This document shows positions 44,536 to 55,806 of a stretch of 64,000 nucleotides of DNA, piece by piece. Within the stretch, counting starts at the first letter, position 1. Each line of letters opens with the position of its first letter. The stretch lies in NCBI RefSeq assembly GCF_000472925.1, contig NZ_AXAS01000012.1, positions 1-64,000 on the forward strand, written 5' to 3'. Position numbers and translations under genes: made by a program. The notes beneath the pieces were generated by a model. The model was given only the letters and a program-made list of their open reading frames with translations, was not told the DNA's origin and made no database searches. This stretch comes from Bradyrhizobium sp. Ec3.3. Its GTDB lineage: Bacteria > Pseudomonadota > Alphaproteobacteria > Rhizobiales > Xanthobacteraceae.

Positions 44536-45593
44536 GAAACAGCCTCCTGCGCGGTCGGCACTGAAGTCAGCGCGCCACCGTCGCGGTTGAGCATCTGATT
44601 GATCTTGGTCAGGAGATCGTAGCGAGCCATCTCATAACCAACATCGACGGCATAGGCAAAGCCTTCAGCGTCGGTTCCGCCATGGCTCTTGACCACGACG
44701 CCATTCAGGCCGAGCAGAACGCTCCCGTTGGATTTGCGCGGATCGAGCTTTTCGCGCAACGTCTGGAAGGCGCCGCGCGCGAACAGATAGCCGATGCGCG
44801 AAAGCCAGCTCGATGCCATGGCACTGCGCAGAACTTCGAGCATCTGGCGCGAGGTTCCCTCGGCGGCCTTGAGTGCGATGTTACCGGAAAAGCCCTCGGT
44901 GACGATCACGTCGGCAAGGCCCTTGCCGATGCCGTCGCCTTCAACAAAGCCGACATAGTCGAGTTGCGGCAGGTTCATGGTGCGCAGCATCTCGGCGGCC
45001 TCGCGGATCTCCTCATGCCCCTTCATCTCCTCGACGCCGATGTTGAGGAGACCGACCTTCGGACGCGTGAGGTTGAAGTGGACGCTCGCCATCGCCGCGC
45101 CCATCACCGCGAGCGCCACCAGATGGCGCGCATCGCCGCCGATGGTCGCGCCGAGATCGAGCACGACCGATTCCCCGCGCAGGGTCGGCCAGATCGCCGC
45201 GAGCGCTGGACGATCGATACCCGGCAGCATGCGCAGGCAGAAGCGCGCCATGGCAACCAGGGCGCCGGTATTGCCGGCGGAAACCACCACGTCCGCCTCG
45301 CCCTTCTTCACAGCCTCGATCGCAAGCCACATCGAGGCCTTCTTGCGCCCGCGCCGCAGCGCCTGGCTCGGCTTGTCCTCCATGCTGACGGCGACGTCGG
45401 TGTGGATGATCCTGGAGGCGGCCTTCAGCGCGGGGTGCTTGTCGAGCTCGGGCTCGATCTTGGCGCGATCGCCGACCAGCAGGAATTCGATATCGGGATG
45501 CCGGGCAAGCAAGATGGCGGCGCCGGGAATGACGACGGGGGCGCCGACGTCGCCTCCCATGGCGTCAAGCGCGATTCGAACCTTGCTTAGCAT
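44532..45593 (-). CDS. plsX: Phosphate acyltransferase PlsX
   Basis: 353 residues. It makes acyl-phosphate from acyl-ACP for the PlsY step of membrane phospholipid synthesis; peripheral membrane enzyme. Typical segments are [52 protein letters not shown] and [17 protein letters not shown]. It is in the yceD-plsX-fabH cluster. The rpmF gene often found between yceD and plsX elsewhere is absent here. Confidence 0.97.
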   Translation of the reverse strand: MLSKVRIALDAMGGDVGAPVVIPGAAILLARHPDIEFLLVGDRAKIEPELDKHPALKAASRIIHTDVAVSMEDKPSQALRRGRKKASMWLAIEAVKKGEADVVVSAGNTGALVAMARFCLRMLPGIDRPALAAIWPTLRGESVVLDLGATIGGDARHLVALAVMGAAMASVHFNLTRPKVGLLNIGVEEMKGHEEIREAAEMLRTMNLPQLDYVGFVEGDGIGKGLADVIVTEGFSGNIALKAAEGTSRQMLEVLRSAMASSWLSRIGYLFARGAFQTLREKLDPRKSNGSVLLGLNGVVVKSHGGTDAEGFAYAVDVGYEMARYDLLTKINQMLNRDGGALTSVPTAQEAVS

Positions 45594-45904
45594 GAACGTC
45601 CCGGAAACCTGATCTCGTGCGGTCTAAGAAACTAGCGGGGCCGCGAAATGGGTTCGCCATCATCAACAGCGATCGGCCAGGCGCCACACCGCACCCGGAC
45701 CGGGCCGCGACAATAGCGTTTTGTCACCCCGAAACAACCTCTTGCCCCCAGTCTTTTGGATTCCGGGCGATCACGGATCGCCCCCCGCCCAAGCGATAAA
45801 AACTCCATGAAATCAAACTGATCACGTAATCTTTCAACCTGACGAGGCAAACCATTCATGCACATCGCAAAGCGAGCCCGCCCGAGGCGCACAGTTATTT
45901 GGCC
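45594..45904. other. Intergenic region between yceD and plsX
   Basis: A gap of about 310 bases on the plsX 5' side. I see no rpmF gene or other supported gene. The plsX promoter probably lies here, since the gap to yceD is long. Confidence 0.4.
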
Positions 45905-46477
45905 TCATTTGCGCTTGGGCTTGTCCTGGAGCGCCTTCAACGCCGCAAAGGGGTGGTCCTCGGGATCGTGGGCCGTCACCTGGGCCTCGAACACCGCCCC
46001 CGGTTTACGCGGATAGGGGTCGATGCCCAGAAACAGGGCGTCCGTGGCCAGCCGGCCGAGGTCGATGACGCCGGCAATGATCGCCTCCGGCGGCTCCGGG
46101 ACCGCCTCCGCGGCGTCGTCGCTGTCCTGCCCCTCCTCGATGAGGTCAGCCAGTCGCCGCACCTCGGCCTCGGGAGCAAACATCAGGTCAATCTCCTCGT
46201 CGATCTCGCTCTCGACCGGGTCGAGCGTCACCACGCAGGTCTGGCCGATCCGCGCCCGGACGTTGCCGGTGACATGAACCCGCCCGCCGCTCTTCGGGGA
46301 CACGTCGAAAGAGGCCTTCGCGGACACGACCTCGCGAACACCCGCAACCTCGGCCATGGCCTCGCGCTCGCGGCTCGATGCCTCGATCTCCCGATGCAAG
46401 CCGGTGTCCGGGATCTGCGCCACGATCACCGGCACGCGCCACGGATCGGTCTGGGGTTCGGCATTTGGTCTGGTCAT
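45905..46477 (-). CDS. YceD family protein (DUF177)
   Basis: 190 residues. The conserved core is GRVHVTGNVRARIGQTCVVTLDPVESEIDEEIDLMF, a DUF177 (large ribosomal RNA accumulation protein YceD) signature, followed by an acidic insertion and the C-terminal IDLGRLATDALFLGIDPYPRKPG. A role in 23S rRNA accumulation or ribosome assembly is known in some bacteria. The start overlaps the stop of the upstream chaperone gene by four bases. Confidence 0.9.
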   Translation of the reverse strand: MTRPNAEPQTDPWRVPVIVAQIPDTGLHREIEASSREREAMAEVAGVREVVSAKASFDVSPKSGGRVHVTGNVRARIGQTCVVTLDPVESEIDEEIDLMFAPEAEVRRLADLIEEGQDSDDAAEAVPEPPEAIIAGVIDLGRLATDALFLGIDPYPRKPGAVFEAQVTAHDPEDHPFAALKALQDKPKRK

Positions 46478-47025
46478 GGCGCCACATGCTCCCCTGGCGG
46501 CGATGGAAATACAAATGAACCGCGCAGCAGCGCGCCCTGGTCAGTCCGGGCAAGATCAGCTTCCGTGGCCCTGGCATAGTCCGCAAGCCGCCGCGCCTGC
46601 GCGCCGTCCGTCCCGTTCAAGATATTCCTGGCGATCGCCGATGCCAGCGCCTCGCCGCCTTCGTCCATGGCCTGGTCGTAGGCCCGGGCCCGGCCATAAA
46701 AGGCCTCTCCAAAGGCCCGCATCCGCTTGGGGACGGTCTGATCCCCGATACCCATCTCCCGCAGATTGTCTGCCATGTCCTCGCAGAAGCGATCGAACAG
46801 CGCCTGCGACAGCTCGGTGGCGTCGGAAGCCGCCCGCAGCCGGCGCAGCAGGAGCCACAAATGCAGGAGAAGCAGGTCGAATCGGCCGTTAACCGTGTCC
46901 GGGACGGCCAAGTCCCGGTAAAACATGGGTTCTCGCGCCTGCGTCACGATCATGCCATAGATGGTCTCAATGGTGCCGCGCGGGGCTAGCCGGGGTTTCC
47001 TGAAGTGTTTGAACGGCCAGAGCAT
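46474..47025 (-). CDS. Ubiquinol-cytochrome c chaperone (CBP3-like)
   Basis: 183 residues from ATG 47025 (MLWPFKHFRKP). The block IYGMIVTQAREPMFYRDLAVPDTVNGRFDLLLLHLWLLLRRL, then LFDRFCEDMADNLREMGIGDQTVPKRMRAFGEAFYGRARAY, is characteristic of the Ubiq_cyt_C_chap family, which helps assemble the cytochrome bc1 complex. The ATG is preferred over one four codons earlier. It is divergent from the BamE-like gene and starts the yceD-linked operon. Confidence 0.92.
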   Translation of the reverse strand: MLWPFKHFRKPRLAPRGTIETIYGMIVTQAREPMFYRDLAVPDTVNGRFDLLLLHLWLLLRRLRAASDATELSQALFDRFCEDMADNLREMGIGDQTVPKRMRAFGEAFYGRARAYDQAMDEGGEALASAIARNILNGTDGAQARRLADYARATEADLARTDQGALLRGSFVFPSPPGEHVAP

Positions 47026-47123
47026 TGTGGGTTCCACAAGCGTGCGCGCGCGGGTTGCGCTCGCCGCGTCTGCCCGGTACTTCAGCGCCTCGCGCGACGC
47101 AAGGGGACGGGATAGTTCCGAGA

Positions 47124-47600
47124 ATGACCAATTCGAGCCAGACCAGTCACCGCGGAGTCAAGGCGCGCGGCCGTTACGCGCGCTGGCGCGCCATCGCCGC
47201 CGCCGCGCTCGTCAGCATCGGGCTTGCCGCCTGCACGGGCGAGCAGTTCCAGAAGGGCTATATCCTGCCGCCCGGTGCGCTCGAGCAGATTCCGCTCGGG
47301 GCGAGCCAGGACCAGGTGCTGATCGTGATGGGCACACCCTCCACCGTCGCAACGCTTGACGGCGAGGTGTTCTATTACATCTCTCAGCGCTCGGAGCGTC
47401 CGGTCGCCTTCATGAACCAGAGTGTGGTCGACCAGCGCGTGATCGCGATCTACTTCGACAAGAATCGGCGCGTGCGCCGGCTTGCGAATTACGGCCTGCA
47501 GGACGGCAAGATCTTCGACTCCATCAGCCGCACCACGCCGACCTCGGGCCAGGAGCTCAACTACCTCACGCCGCTGTTCAAGTTGCTCAGCTTCAACTGA
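47124..47600 (+). CDS. bamE: BamE/OmlA-type outer membrane lipoprotein
   Basis: 158 residues from ATG 47124. An N-terminal basic region and hydrophobic segment end in the lipobox LAAC (AAALVSIGLAAC), so the protein is lipidated at that Cys. The SmpA/OmlA domain follows: LGASQDQVLIVMGTPSTVATLDGEVFYYISQR. BamE helps the BAM complex insert beta-barrel proteins into the outer membrane. The frame extends upstream but has no plausible signal there. Confidence 0.9.
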   Translation: MTNSSQTSHRGVKARGRYARWRAIAAAALVSIGLAACTGEQFQKGYILPPGALEQIPLGASQDQVLIVMGTPSTVATLDGEVFYYISQRSERPVAFMNQSVVDQRVIAIYFDKNRRVRRLANYGLQDGKIFDSISRTTPTSGQELNYLTPLFKLLSFN

Positions 47601-47693
47601 GGTCAGGCTGCGGCGTCGCACCGCTCCACGCTGCTTGCGGTGGTGCCCAGCGTTCCCTACGCTCCCTGCAAAACAAAAGCAGGGAGTGGATTC

Positions 47694-48695
47694 GTGACCA
47701 GGACATCGTTTTCCCGCCGACGCGTGCTGACCGGCGCGGCAGCGCTGTCGACGGCGGCTATTCTGCCGCGCACGAGCCTGGCGGACTGGAAGCCCACCGA
47801 GAACATTCGCATCATCGTGCCGGCCGCCGCCGGCGGCTCGACCGACGTCATGGGACGGCTGCTCGCGGCGCACCTGCAAGCCGCCTGGGGCCAGTCGGCC
47901 GTCGTCGAGAACCGCTCGGGCGGCGGCGGTACCATCGGCACCGCGGAAGCCGCGCGCGCCAGAGCGGATGGCCACACCATCCTGATCGGCAATCCCGGCC
48001 CCAACGCGATCGCCTACAGCATCTTCAAGAACCTCAGCTACAAGGCCGACCAGCTCCAGGCTGTCTCCAACATGATCCGGATCCCGAACATCGTCTCGGC
48101 GCATCCGAAGACCGGCATCAAGTCGATCGAAGAGCTGATCGCCTTCCTCAAGGCCAATCCGGACAAGTTCAGTTACGCCTCTTCCGGCGTCGGCCAGAGC
48201 CCTCACCTCACCGGCGCCTGGTTTCTCCAGCTCACCGGGCTGAAGATGACGCACATCCCGTTCCGCGGTGCGGGTCCCGCACTCCAGGCGGCGCTCGCCG
48301 GCGACATCCAGATCCTGTTCGACAACCTCTATCCGAGCCTGCCGCAGGTGCAGAACGGCACGCTCAACGGGCTCTGCGTCACCCCGCCGGAGCGCAGCGA
48401 GCTCGCACCCAACCTTCCGACCATGCGCGAAAGCGCGCCGGAGCTGGCCAATTTCGACGTGTCATCCTGGTTCGGCGTCTTCCTGCCGAAGTACGTGCCC
48501 GCAGCGGTGCTCGAGGCGCTGAATTTGCAGGTCAAGGCGATGCTCGCGCGCGAGGACATCAGGAAGAACATCGCCTCGATGGGCGCCCGCGCCGACTACG
48601 GCACCCCGCAGCAGTTTTCCGATTTCGTCGATGCCGAGACCAAAAAGTTCGCAGGCATCATCGCGAAGGAAGGCTTGCAGATGGATGTGCAGTGA
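47694..48695 (+). CDS. Bug/TctC family tripartite tricarboxylate transporter substrate-binding protein
   Basis: 333 residues from GTG 47694, preceded by GGGAG. A Tat-type signal (SRRRVLTGAAALSTAAILP) directs it to the periplasm. The mature protein has the Bug-fold signatures IRIIVPAAAGGSTDVMGRLLA, VVENRSGGGGTIGTAEAARA and YASSGVGQSPHLTGAWFL. Bug proteins bind small carboxylates or aromatic acids. No TctA/TctB membrane genes are adjacent, so it is an orphan receptor; the ligand is unknown. Confidence 0.9.
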   Translation: MTRTSFSRRRVLTGAAALSTAAILPRTSLADWKPTENIRIIVPAAAGGSTDVMGRLLAAHLQAAWGQSAVVENRSGGGGTIGTAEAARARADGHTILIGNPGPNAIAYSIFKNLSYKADQLQAVSNMIRIPNIVSAHPKTGIKSIEELIAFLKANPDKFSYASSGVGQSPHLTGAWFLQLTGLKMTHIPFRGAGPALQAALAGDIQILFDNLYPSLPQVQNGTLNGLCVTPPERSELAPNLPTMRESAPELANFDVSSWFGVFLPKYVPAAVLEALNLQVKAMLAREDIRKNIASMGARADYGTPQQFSDFVDAETKKFAGIIAKEGLQMDVQ

Positions 48696-48703
48696 CATGC
48701 AGC

Positions 48704-48783
48704 GTCATTCCGGGGCGATGCGAAGCATCGAACCCGGAATCTCGAGATTCCGGGTTCGGTCATGCGGACCGCCCCGGAGTGAC
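48704..48783. repeat. Intergenic palindromic repeat, family B (copy 2)
   Basis: GTCATTCCGGGGCG at the left, CCGCCCCGGAGTGAC at the right, with the shared core AACCCGGAATCTCGAGATTCC. It lies between the Bug protein gene and the bidirectional terminator. Confidence 0.88.
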
Positions 48784-48799
48784 GTGAGAAGCTCAAACA

Positions 48800-48829
48800 A
48801 AAACCCCGCGGCTTGCGCCGCGGGGTTTT
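48800..48829. terminator. Bidirectional intrinsic terminator between the Bug gene and hppA
   Basis: AAAA-CCCCGCGGC-TTGC-GCCGCGGGG-TTTT has 9-bp GC arms with flanking A and T runs. It can end both the plus-strand Bug gene transcript and the minus-strand hppA transcript. Confidence 0.88.
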
Positions 48830-48848
48830 GTCGTACGGTTGACGCCAC

Positions 48849-50969
<2,121 letters not shown>

Positions 50970-51188
50970 GTGAATTTTGCCTCAGATCCTTGATGTACCC
51001 CCAGCGCCGATTTTTTCCCGTTGTGACGGAGTGGCGCCTTAAAGCGGGACCGCGCCTCCCCAAAAAAAGGAGCAGCCCCGATGGGCGGGGACCTTGCCAA
51101 AATCGCCATGCCCGTGCAACGCCGGAGGCGCGAAAATCGTCGATCTCCGCAGGTCCTTAGGTCGTAGGCGTCCGTTTCGCGGAAATTG

Positions 51189-52187
51189 CTAGAAGTGGCT
51201 ATAGGACAGCCGCTTGAGGACCAGTTCCCGGCCCGCGCCGTCCAGGAAGCGCGGCGCCTCATTTCCCGGCACTATCGTTCCGACGACGGTTACGGCCACG
51301 CCTGCCGCCCGCCCGGCTTCAATCAGATCGGCGCATCGCGCTTCAGGAACAGCACACAGAAGCTCATAGTCATCGCCACCGGACAGCAGCGCGTCGATCC
51401 GGACGTCGCCGCGCGCAACGAGGCCGGCGGCCGGCGCCGACAGCGGCACGCTGGCCGCATCGATCGCGGCTGACACGCCTGAGGCTGCACAGAGCTTGAC
51501 GAGATCGCCGGCGAGCCCGTCCGAGACATCCATCGCAGCGCTCGCGCAGTCGCGCACGGCGTGCGCCAGCACATTGCGCGGTTGCGGAATGCGGTAGCGC
51601 GCGACCAGGATATCCCGTGCGGCCGAATCGGATGCCAGCGCCTTCGCCGCAGCACCGCCCTTGAGCACCTCGAGGCCAAGTGCGGCATCGCCAATCGTTC
51701 CGGTCACCATAACGCGGTCGCCGGCTTTGGCACCGGTGCGGCCGACCATCCGCCCCGACGGTACGCGGCCGAAGGCCGCGATCGAGATCATCTGCGGCCC
51801 GGGCGTGGAGACCGTGTCGCCGCCGAGCAGCGGGCACGCGAAGCCCTTGGCGTCCTCGCCCAGCGCATCGGCGAAAGGCTTCAGCCAGGCATCGTCCTTG
51901 CTGCGGAGTGCGAGCGTCAGCACGAAGCCCGCTGGCGTCGCGCCCTTAGCCGCAAGGTCGGACAGGTTCACGCGCAACGCCTTGCGGGCGATGGTACCGG
52001 GCGGGTCGCTAGCGAGATAATGCACGCCTTCGACTACGGCGTCCGTGGTGACGACGATGTCCTCGCCGGAGGATTTCAGGATGGCGGCATCATCGACCAG
52101 AGCGAACGCGCCGGGGTCAGTCGCCAGCGGCTTGAAATAGCGCGCGATGAGCGAGTCTTCGCCGGAGACATTTGTCGCGTTTGCCAT
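51189..52187 (-). CDS. thiL: Thiamine-monophosphate kinase
   Basis: 332 residues from ATG 52187 (MANATNVSGEDSLIARYF). It phosphorylates thiamine monophosphate to the pyrophosphate cofactor. The nucleotide- and Mg-binding motifs are ALVDDAAIL, VVTTDAVVEGVHYL, LLGGDTVSTPGPQMISI, MDVSDGLAGDLVKL and LLSGGDDYELL. The upstream frame lacks homologous residues. A family C repeat separates it from nusB upstream. Confidence 0.95.
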   Translation of the reverse strand: MANATNVSGEDSLIARYFKPLATDPGAFALVDDAAILKSSGEDIVVTTDAVVEGVHYLASDPPGTIARKALRVNLSDLAAKGATPAGFVLTLALRSKDDAWLKPFADALGEDAKGFACPLLGGDTVSTPGPQMISIAAFGRVPSGRMVGRTGAKAGDRVMVTGTIGDAALGLEVLKGGAAAKALASDSAARDILVARYRIPQPRNVLAHAVRDCASAAMDVSDGLAGDLVKLCAASGVSAAIDAASVPLSAPAAGLVARGDVRIDALLSGGDDYELLCAVPEARCADLIEAGRAAGVAVTVVGTIVPGNEAPRFLDGAGRELVLKRLSYSHF

Positions 52188-52209
52188 CGGCCTATCCACA
52201 CACACAACT

Positions 52210-52310
52210 GTCATCGCCCGGCTTGACCGGGCGATCCAGTATTCCAGAGACGTTCGTGATGAATCGATGGGCCGCAGCGTACTGGATGCCCCGCCTTCGC
52301 GGGGCATGAC
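52210..52310. repeat. Intergenic palindromic repeat, family C (copy 2)
   Basis: GTCATCGCCCGGCTTGACCG at the left and CCGCCTTCGCGGGGCATGAC at the right, with GATCCAGTA and TACTGGATG arms, as at 28262-28361. It lies in the 170-base gap between nusB and thiL. Confidence 0.88.
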
Positions 52311-52361
52311 AGCGGAATATGGGGCTGGCGCATTGCATCTTCGACGCCCCTTCGCTTTTGG

Positions 52362-52853
52362 CTACCGCCCGAACTCGTCGCCGCGAAAGTGGCGGCCGAT
52401 CTGGTCGAGCACCGCGTTGACCATGCCGGTCTCCTCGCGATCGACGAAGGCGTTGGCGACGTCGACATATTCGGAGACCACGACCCGGCCCGGCACGTCC
52501 TTGCGATGCTCCAACTCGTAGGCCCCTGCCCGCAGCACCGCGCGCAGGATCGCCTCGATGCGCTTCAGGGGCCAGCCCTTGGACAGCGCCTCGTCGATCA
52601 GGGGATCGAGCTTCTTCTGGTCTCGCACGACGCCGGAGACGACGTCGCGGAAGAAGGCCGCTTCCGCCGGCAGATATTTTTCGCCCTCGACCTCGTTGCC
52701 GAGCCAATGGCTCTCGAACTCGGCGAAGATGTCGTTGATGCCGGCGCCCGCAATGTCCATCTGGTAGAGCGCCTGCACGGCCGCGAGCCGCGCAGCGCCG
52801 CGCCGGTTTGCCTTTTTTTCCGCCCCGCCGGGCTGTTTCTTGGTGTCCGCCAT
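52362..52853 (-). CDS. nusB: Transcription antitermination factor NusB
   Basis: 163 residues. RRGAARLAAVQALYQMDIAGAGI near the N-terminus and the C-terminal RIEAILRAVLRAGAYELEHRKDVPGRVVVSEYVDVANAF are NusB signatures. It binds boxA RNA with NusE during ribosomal RNA transcription. A 3-base gap separates it from ribH upstream, the conserved ribH-nusB order. Confidence 0.96.
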   Translation of the reverse strand: MADTKKQPGGAEKKANRRGAARLAAVQALYQMDIAGAGINDIFAEFESHWLGNEVEGEKYLPAEAAFFRDVVSGVVRDQKKLDPLIDEALSKGWPLKRIEAILRAVLRAGAYELEHRKDVPGRVVVSEYVDVANAFVDREETGMVNAVLDQIGRHFRGDEFGR

Positions 52854-52856
52854 GGC

Positions 52857-53348
52857 TCAGGCCCGCGCCAGGCGGCGCTTGATGCGCAGCATGGCAAGCG
52901 CCGCGCGCGCGGCATCGCCGCCCTTGTTGAGCTCGCTGGCACGCGCCCGTGCCCAGGCCTGCTCTTCGGTGTTCACTGTGAGAATTCCGTTGCCGAGCGG
53001 AAGCTTGCGCGCCACGGCAAGATCCATCAGCGCGCGCGAGGATTCCTGCGAGACGATCTCGAAATGGATGGTGTCGCCGCGGATCACGCAGCCGAGCGCG
53101 ATCACGGCGTCATAGGGTTTCCCGTTGCTCGCGGCAGCGTCGACCGCAATGGCCGCGGCTGCGGGGATTTCCAGCGCTCCGGGAACCGTAATCACGTCAT
53201 GGGTGAGGCCGGCCGCCTTCAGCTCGGCGACCGCGCCTTCCAAAAGCGCATCCTGGAGATCGTCATAGAAGCGCGCTTCGACAATCAGCGCACGCGCGCC
53301 GGAAATGTCGGTCTGGTCCTTCAGGGGTGCGCGCCGCGCGTCTGCCAT
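52857..53348 (-). CDS. ribH: 6,7-dimethyl-8-ribityllumazine synthase
   Basis: 163 residues. It condenses the ribitylamino-uracil and dihydroxybutanone phosphate to lumazine. The [29 protein letters not shown] and [18 protein letters not shown] segments (catalytic region) are present. It is the third step of riboflavin synthesis in this locus, followed downstream by nusB. Confidence 0.95.
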   Translation of the reverse strand: MADARRAPLKDQTDISGARALIVEARFYDDLQDALLEGAVAELKAAGLTHDVITVPGALEIPAAAAIAVDAAASNGKPYDAVIALGCVIRGDTIHFEIVSQESSRALMDLAVARKLPLGNGILTVNTEEQAWARARASELNKGGDAARAALAMLRIKRRLARA

Positions 53349-53422
53349 CGTTCAATCCGTTCTACTGAGGTCGGCGCGTTATGTAGTCGCCGCAAGCGGT
53401 TAAGCCAAGTTTTAAAGTGACC

Positions 53423-53525
53423 GTCATTCCGGGGCGATGCGACGGGACCGCGGAGCGCGGCCCGGAGCATCAAACCCGGAATCCCGAGATTCCGGGTCTG
53501 GTCCTTCGGACCATCCCGGAATGAC
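53423..53525. repeat. Intergenic palindromic repeat, family B (copy 3)
   Basis: GTCATTCCGGGGCG and CCATCCCGGAATGAC ends with the core AACCCGGAATCCCGAGATTCC. This copy has an extra GC-rich insert on the left arm. It lies between ribH and the riboflavin synthase gene. Confidence 0.88.
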
Positions 53526-53537
53526 CGGCTCCGCCGG

Positions 53538-54161
53538 TCACGTCATTTCGGTCAGTCGCGCCGCATAGCGGGCCATCAGATCGACCTCGATATTGACCTC
53601 GTCCCCGGCGCGCCAGGCACCGATGGTTGTGACGCTGAGGGTGTGCGGGATGATCAGGACCGAAAAGGTCACGTCCTTGACCGTATTGATGGTCAAGGAC
53701 ACGCCGTCCAGGGTGATCGAGCCCTTGGTCGCGATGAAGCGCGCGAGCTCCCGCGTGGTCTTGAGCTCGAACCGCGCCATGTCGGGCAAGTCCTCGCGAC
53801 TGAGAAGCGTCGCGATCCCGTCGGCATGTCCTGCGACAATATGGCCGCCGAGCTCGTCACCGATCTTCAGCGCGCGCTCGAGATTGAGCTTCGTACCAAT
53901 TTTCCAGTGCTTGGCCGTCGTCAGCGCCAGCGTCTCCGCCGCGGCGTCGACATCGAACCAAGTCCTTTCAGCAGAGTCTTTGCCGCCTTCGATGCCGGAA
54001 GCGACCACGGTCAGGCAGACGCCGTTGCAGGCGATCGAGGCACCATCGGCGATGGTCGCACGATCGTAGCGGCAGGCAATGCGCAGCCGATGCAACTGGC
54101 CCTGAGCCGTCGGCGTCAGGCCGACGATCTCGCCGATATCAGTGACAATGCCAGTGAACAT
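53538..54161 (-). CDS. ribE: Riboflavin synthase, alpha subunit
   Basis: 207 residues with two lumazine-binding barrel repeats, the first MFTGIVTDIGEIVGLTP, GASIACNGVCLTVV and FDVDAAAETLALTT, the second including LGGHIVAGHADGIATL, TKGSITLDGVSLTINTV and TLSVTTIGAWRAGDEVNIEVD. It converts two lumazines to riboflavin. Its ATG follows directly on the ribD stop with no spacing. Confidence 0.95.
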   Translation of the reverse strand: MFTGIVTDIGEIVGLTPTAQGQLHRLRIACRYDRATIADGASIACNGVCLTVVASGIEGGKDSAERTWFDVDAAAETLALTTAKHWKIGTKLNLERALKIGDELGGHIVAGHADGIATLLSREDLPDMARFELKTTRELARFIATKGSITLDGVSLTINTVKDVTFSVLIIPHTLSVTTIGAWRAGDEVNIEVDLMARYAARLTEMT

Positions 54162-55310
54162 TTAAGCGCGCTCGTAGATGGTGAGAGTATCCCTGTCGAA
54201 TGTTTCGCTAGCATGAACCTTGAAGGCGGGCGACTGCGTGATTTTCGACAGGGGCAATGCATCGAGCGCATCGACGCCGCCGGCGCCGATCGCTTCGGTC
54301 CCGCGGAACAGCCAGATCTCATCCACCAGATCGGCCGCGACGAAGGACGAGGCCACATGGCTGCCGCCCTCGACCATCAGCCGCGTGATGCCCTTCTCGG
54401 CCAGCGCGTGCAGCACTGCAGGAAGATCGAGCCCCGGCGTGCTGCCGGGCGACATGCGCATGACCTGGGCGCCAGCCGCGCCGAGCCGCGTGGCTGCGGC
54501 AGCTTCCGCGAGCTCAGAGCCGATCACCCACAGCGCGGTCTCGCGTGCGGAATGGACGAGCTGGCTCGACGACGGAAGGCGTAAACTCCGGTCGAGCACG
54601 ATGCGCACCGGGGAGCGTGCTTCCATGCCCGGCAGGCGACAGGTCAGAAGCGGATCGTCCGCAAGCACCGTGCCGATGCCGACCAGGATGGCATCGCTCT
54701 GCGCTCGCAAGAGATGCACGCGGTTGCGCGCGGCCTCTCCCGTGATCGCGACCGGCTTGCCGCCGGCCGCCCCGATCTTGTCGTCGGGCGAGACCGCAAG
54801 CTTCAGGATCACATGCGGGCGCTTGTGGCGGATACGGCGGAAATGGCCGGCATGATCGTAGGCAGCATCCACAGCACAGAGCCCGACATCGACGGTGATG
54901 CCTGCGGCGCGCAAGCGCGCGTGGCCTTGTCCTGCGACCTCCGGATTGGGATCCTCGATCGCCGCCACCACGCGCGTGATGCCGGCCGCGATCACGGCGT
55001 CCGCGCAAGGCGGCGACTTGCCGAAATGCGAGCAGGGTTCGAGCGTGACGTAGAGCGTCGCGCCACGGGCCGCCTCGCCCGTGCGTCGCAGCGCCTCGCG
55101 CTCGGCATGCGGGCGGCCGCCGTGTTGCGTCCAGCCGCGGCCGACGATCACGCCATCCCTGACGATGACGGCGCCGACGGACGGGTTCGGCCAGGTGCGC
55201 CCCTGCCCGCGCCGGCCGAGCGCCAGCGCAAGCTGCATGAAGCGGCGATCAGCGTCTTTGGACTCACGGGCCTTCTGCGCGAGCTGATCCTCCAGAATGC
55301 GGAAGATCAT
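54162..55310 (-). CDS. ribD: Bifunctional diaminohydroxyphosphoribosylaminopyrimidine deaminase / 5-amino-6-ribitylaminouracil reductase
   Basis: 382 residues. The N-terminal deaminase (about residues 22-160) has the zinc motif HAEREAL and [15 protein letters not shown]. The C-terminal reductase (about 165-380) has the NADPH-binding and [25 protein letters not shown] segments. It performs the second and third steps of riboflavin synthesis. It overlaps nrdR by four bases and abuts ribE. Confidence 0.96.
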   Translation of the reverse strand: MIFRILEDQLAQKARESKDADRRFMQLALALGRRGQGRTWPNPSVGAVIVRDGVIVGRGWTQHGGRPHAEREALRRTGEAARGATLYVTLEPCSHFGKSPPCADAVIAAGITRVVAAIEDPNPEVAGQGHARLRAAGITVDVGLCAVDAAYDHAGHFRRIRHKRPHVILKLAVSPDDKIGAAGGKPVAITGEAARNRVHLLRAQSDAILVGIGTVLADDPLLTCRLPGMEARSPVRIVLDRSLRLPSSSQLVHSARETALWVIGSELAEAAAATRLGAAGAQVMRMSPGSTPGLDLPAVLHALAEKGITRLMVEGGSHVASSFVAADLVDEIWLFRGTEAIGAGGVDALDALPLSKITQSPAFKVHASETFDRDTLTIYERA

Positions 55311-55789
55311 TTGCGTATCGCGGCGAGCCGCGCTTCCTCCTCGCCGGAGAGCTCGCCGAGCACGTCGGCAAAATCCTTGGCCTCGCGGAAATTGCGGTAG
55401 ACGGAGGCGAAGCGCACATAGGCGACGTCGTCGAGCGTGCGCAGATGCTCCATCACGGTCTCGCCGATCACCTCCGAGGAGATCTCGGCCTCGCCCGCGG
55501 TCTCGAGCTCGCGCACGATGGCAGAAACCATCTTCTCCACCCGCTCCGGCTCGACCGGCCGCTTGCGCAAGGAGATCTGCACCGAGCGCATCAGCTTGTC
55601 GCGGTCGAACGGAACGCGGCGGCCGTTGCGCTTGATCACGGTGAGCTCGCGCAGCTGCACGCGCTCGAAGGTGGTGAAGCGGAAATTGCAGGCGACGCAG
55701 ATGCGCCGCCTGCGGATCACGGACGAATCCTCGGTCGGACGCGAGTCCTTAACCTGCGTATCGAGACTGTTGCAGTTGGGACAGCGCAT
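55307..55789 (-). CDS. nrdR: Transcriptional repressor NrdR
   Basis: 160 residues. A zinc ribbon with Cys3, Cys6, Cys31 and Cys34 precedes an ATP-cone (about residues 49-139) with [29 protein letters not shown]. NrdR senses ATP/dATP and represses ribonucleotide reductase genes at NrdR boxes. The position between glyA and ribD is typical of alphaproteobacteria. Confidence 0.97.
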   Translation of the reverse strand: MRCPNCNSLDTQVKDSRPTEDSSVIRRRRICVACNFRFTTFERVQLRELTVIKRNGRRVPFDRDKLMRSVQISLRKRPVEPERVEKMVSAIVRELETAGEAEISSEVIGETVMEHLRTLDDVAYVRFASVYRNFREAKDFADVLGELSGEEEARLAAIRK

Positions 55790-55806
55790 CCGCTTGTTAT
55801 CCGCCC

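Noticed and set aside
45632..45892. 86-codon minus-strand frame between yceD and plsX (rpmF position)
   Set aside because: It does not resemble L32; no Cys ribbon or basic N-terminus.
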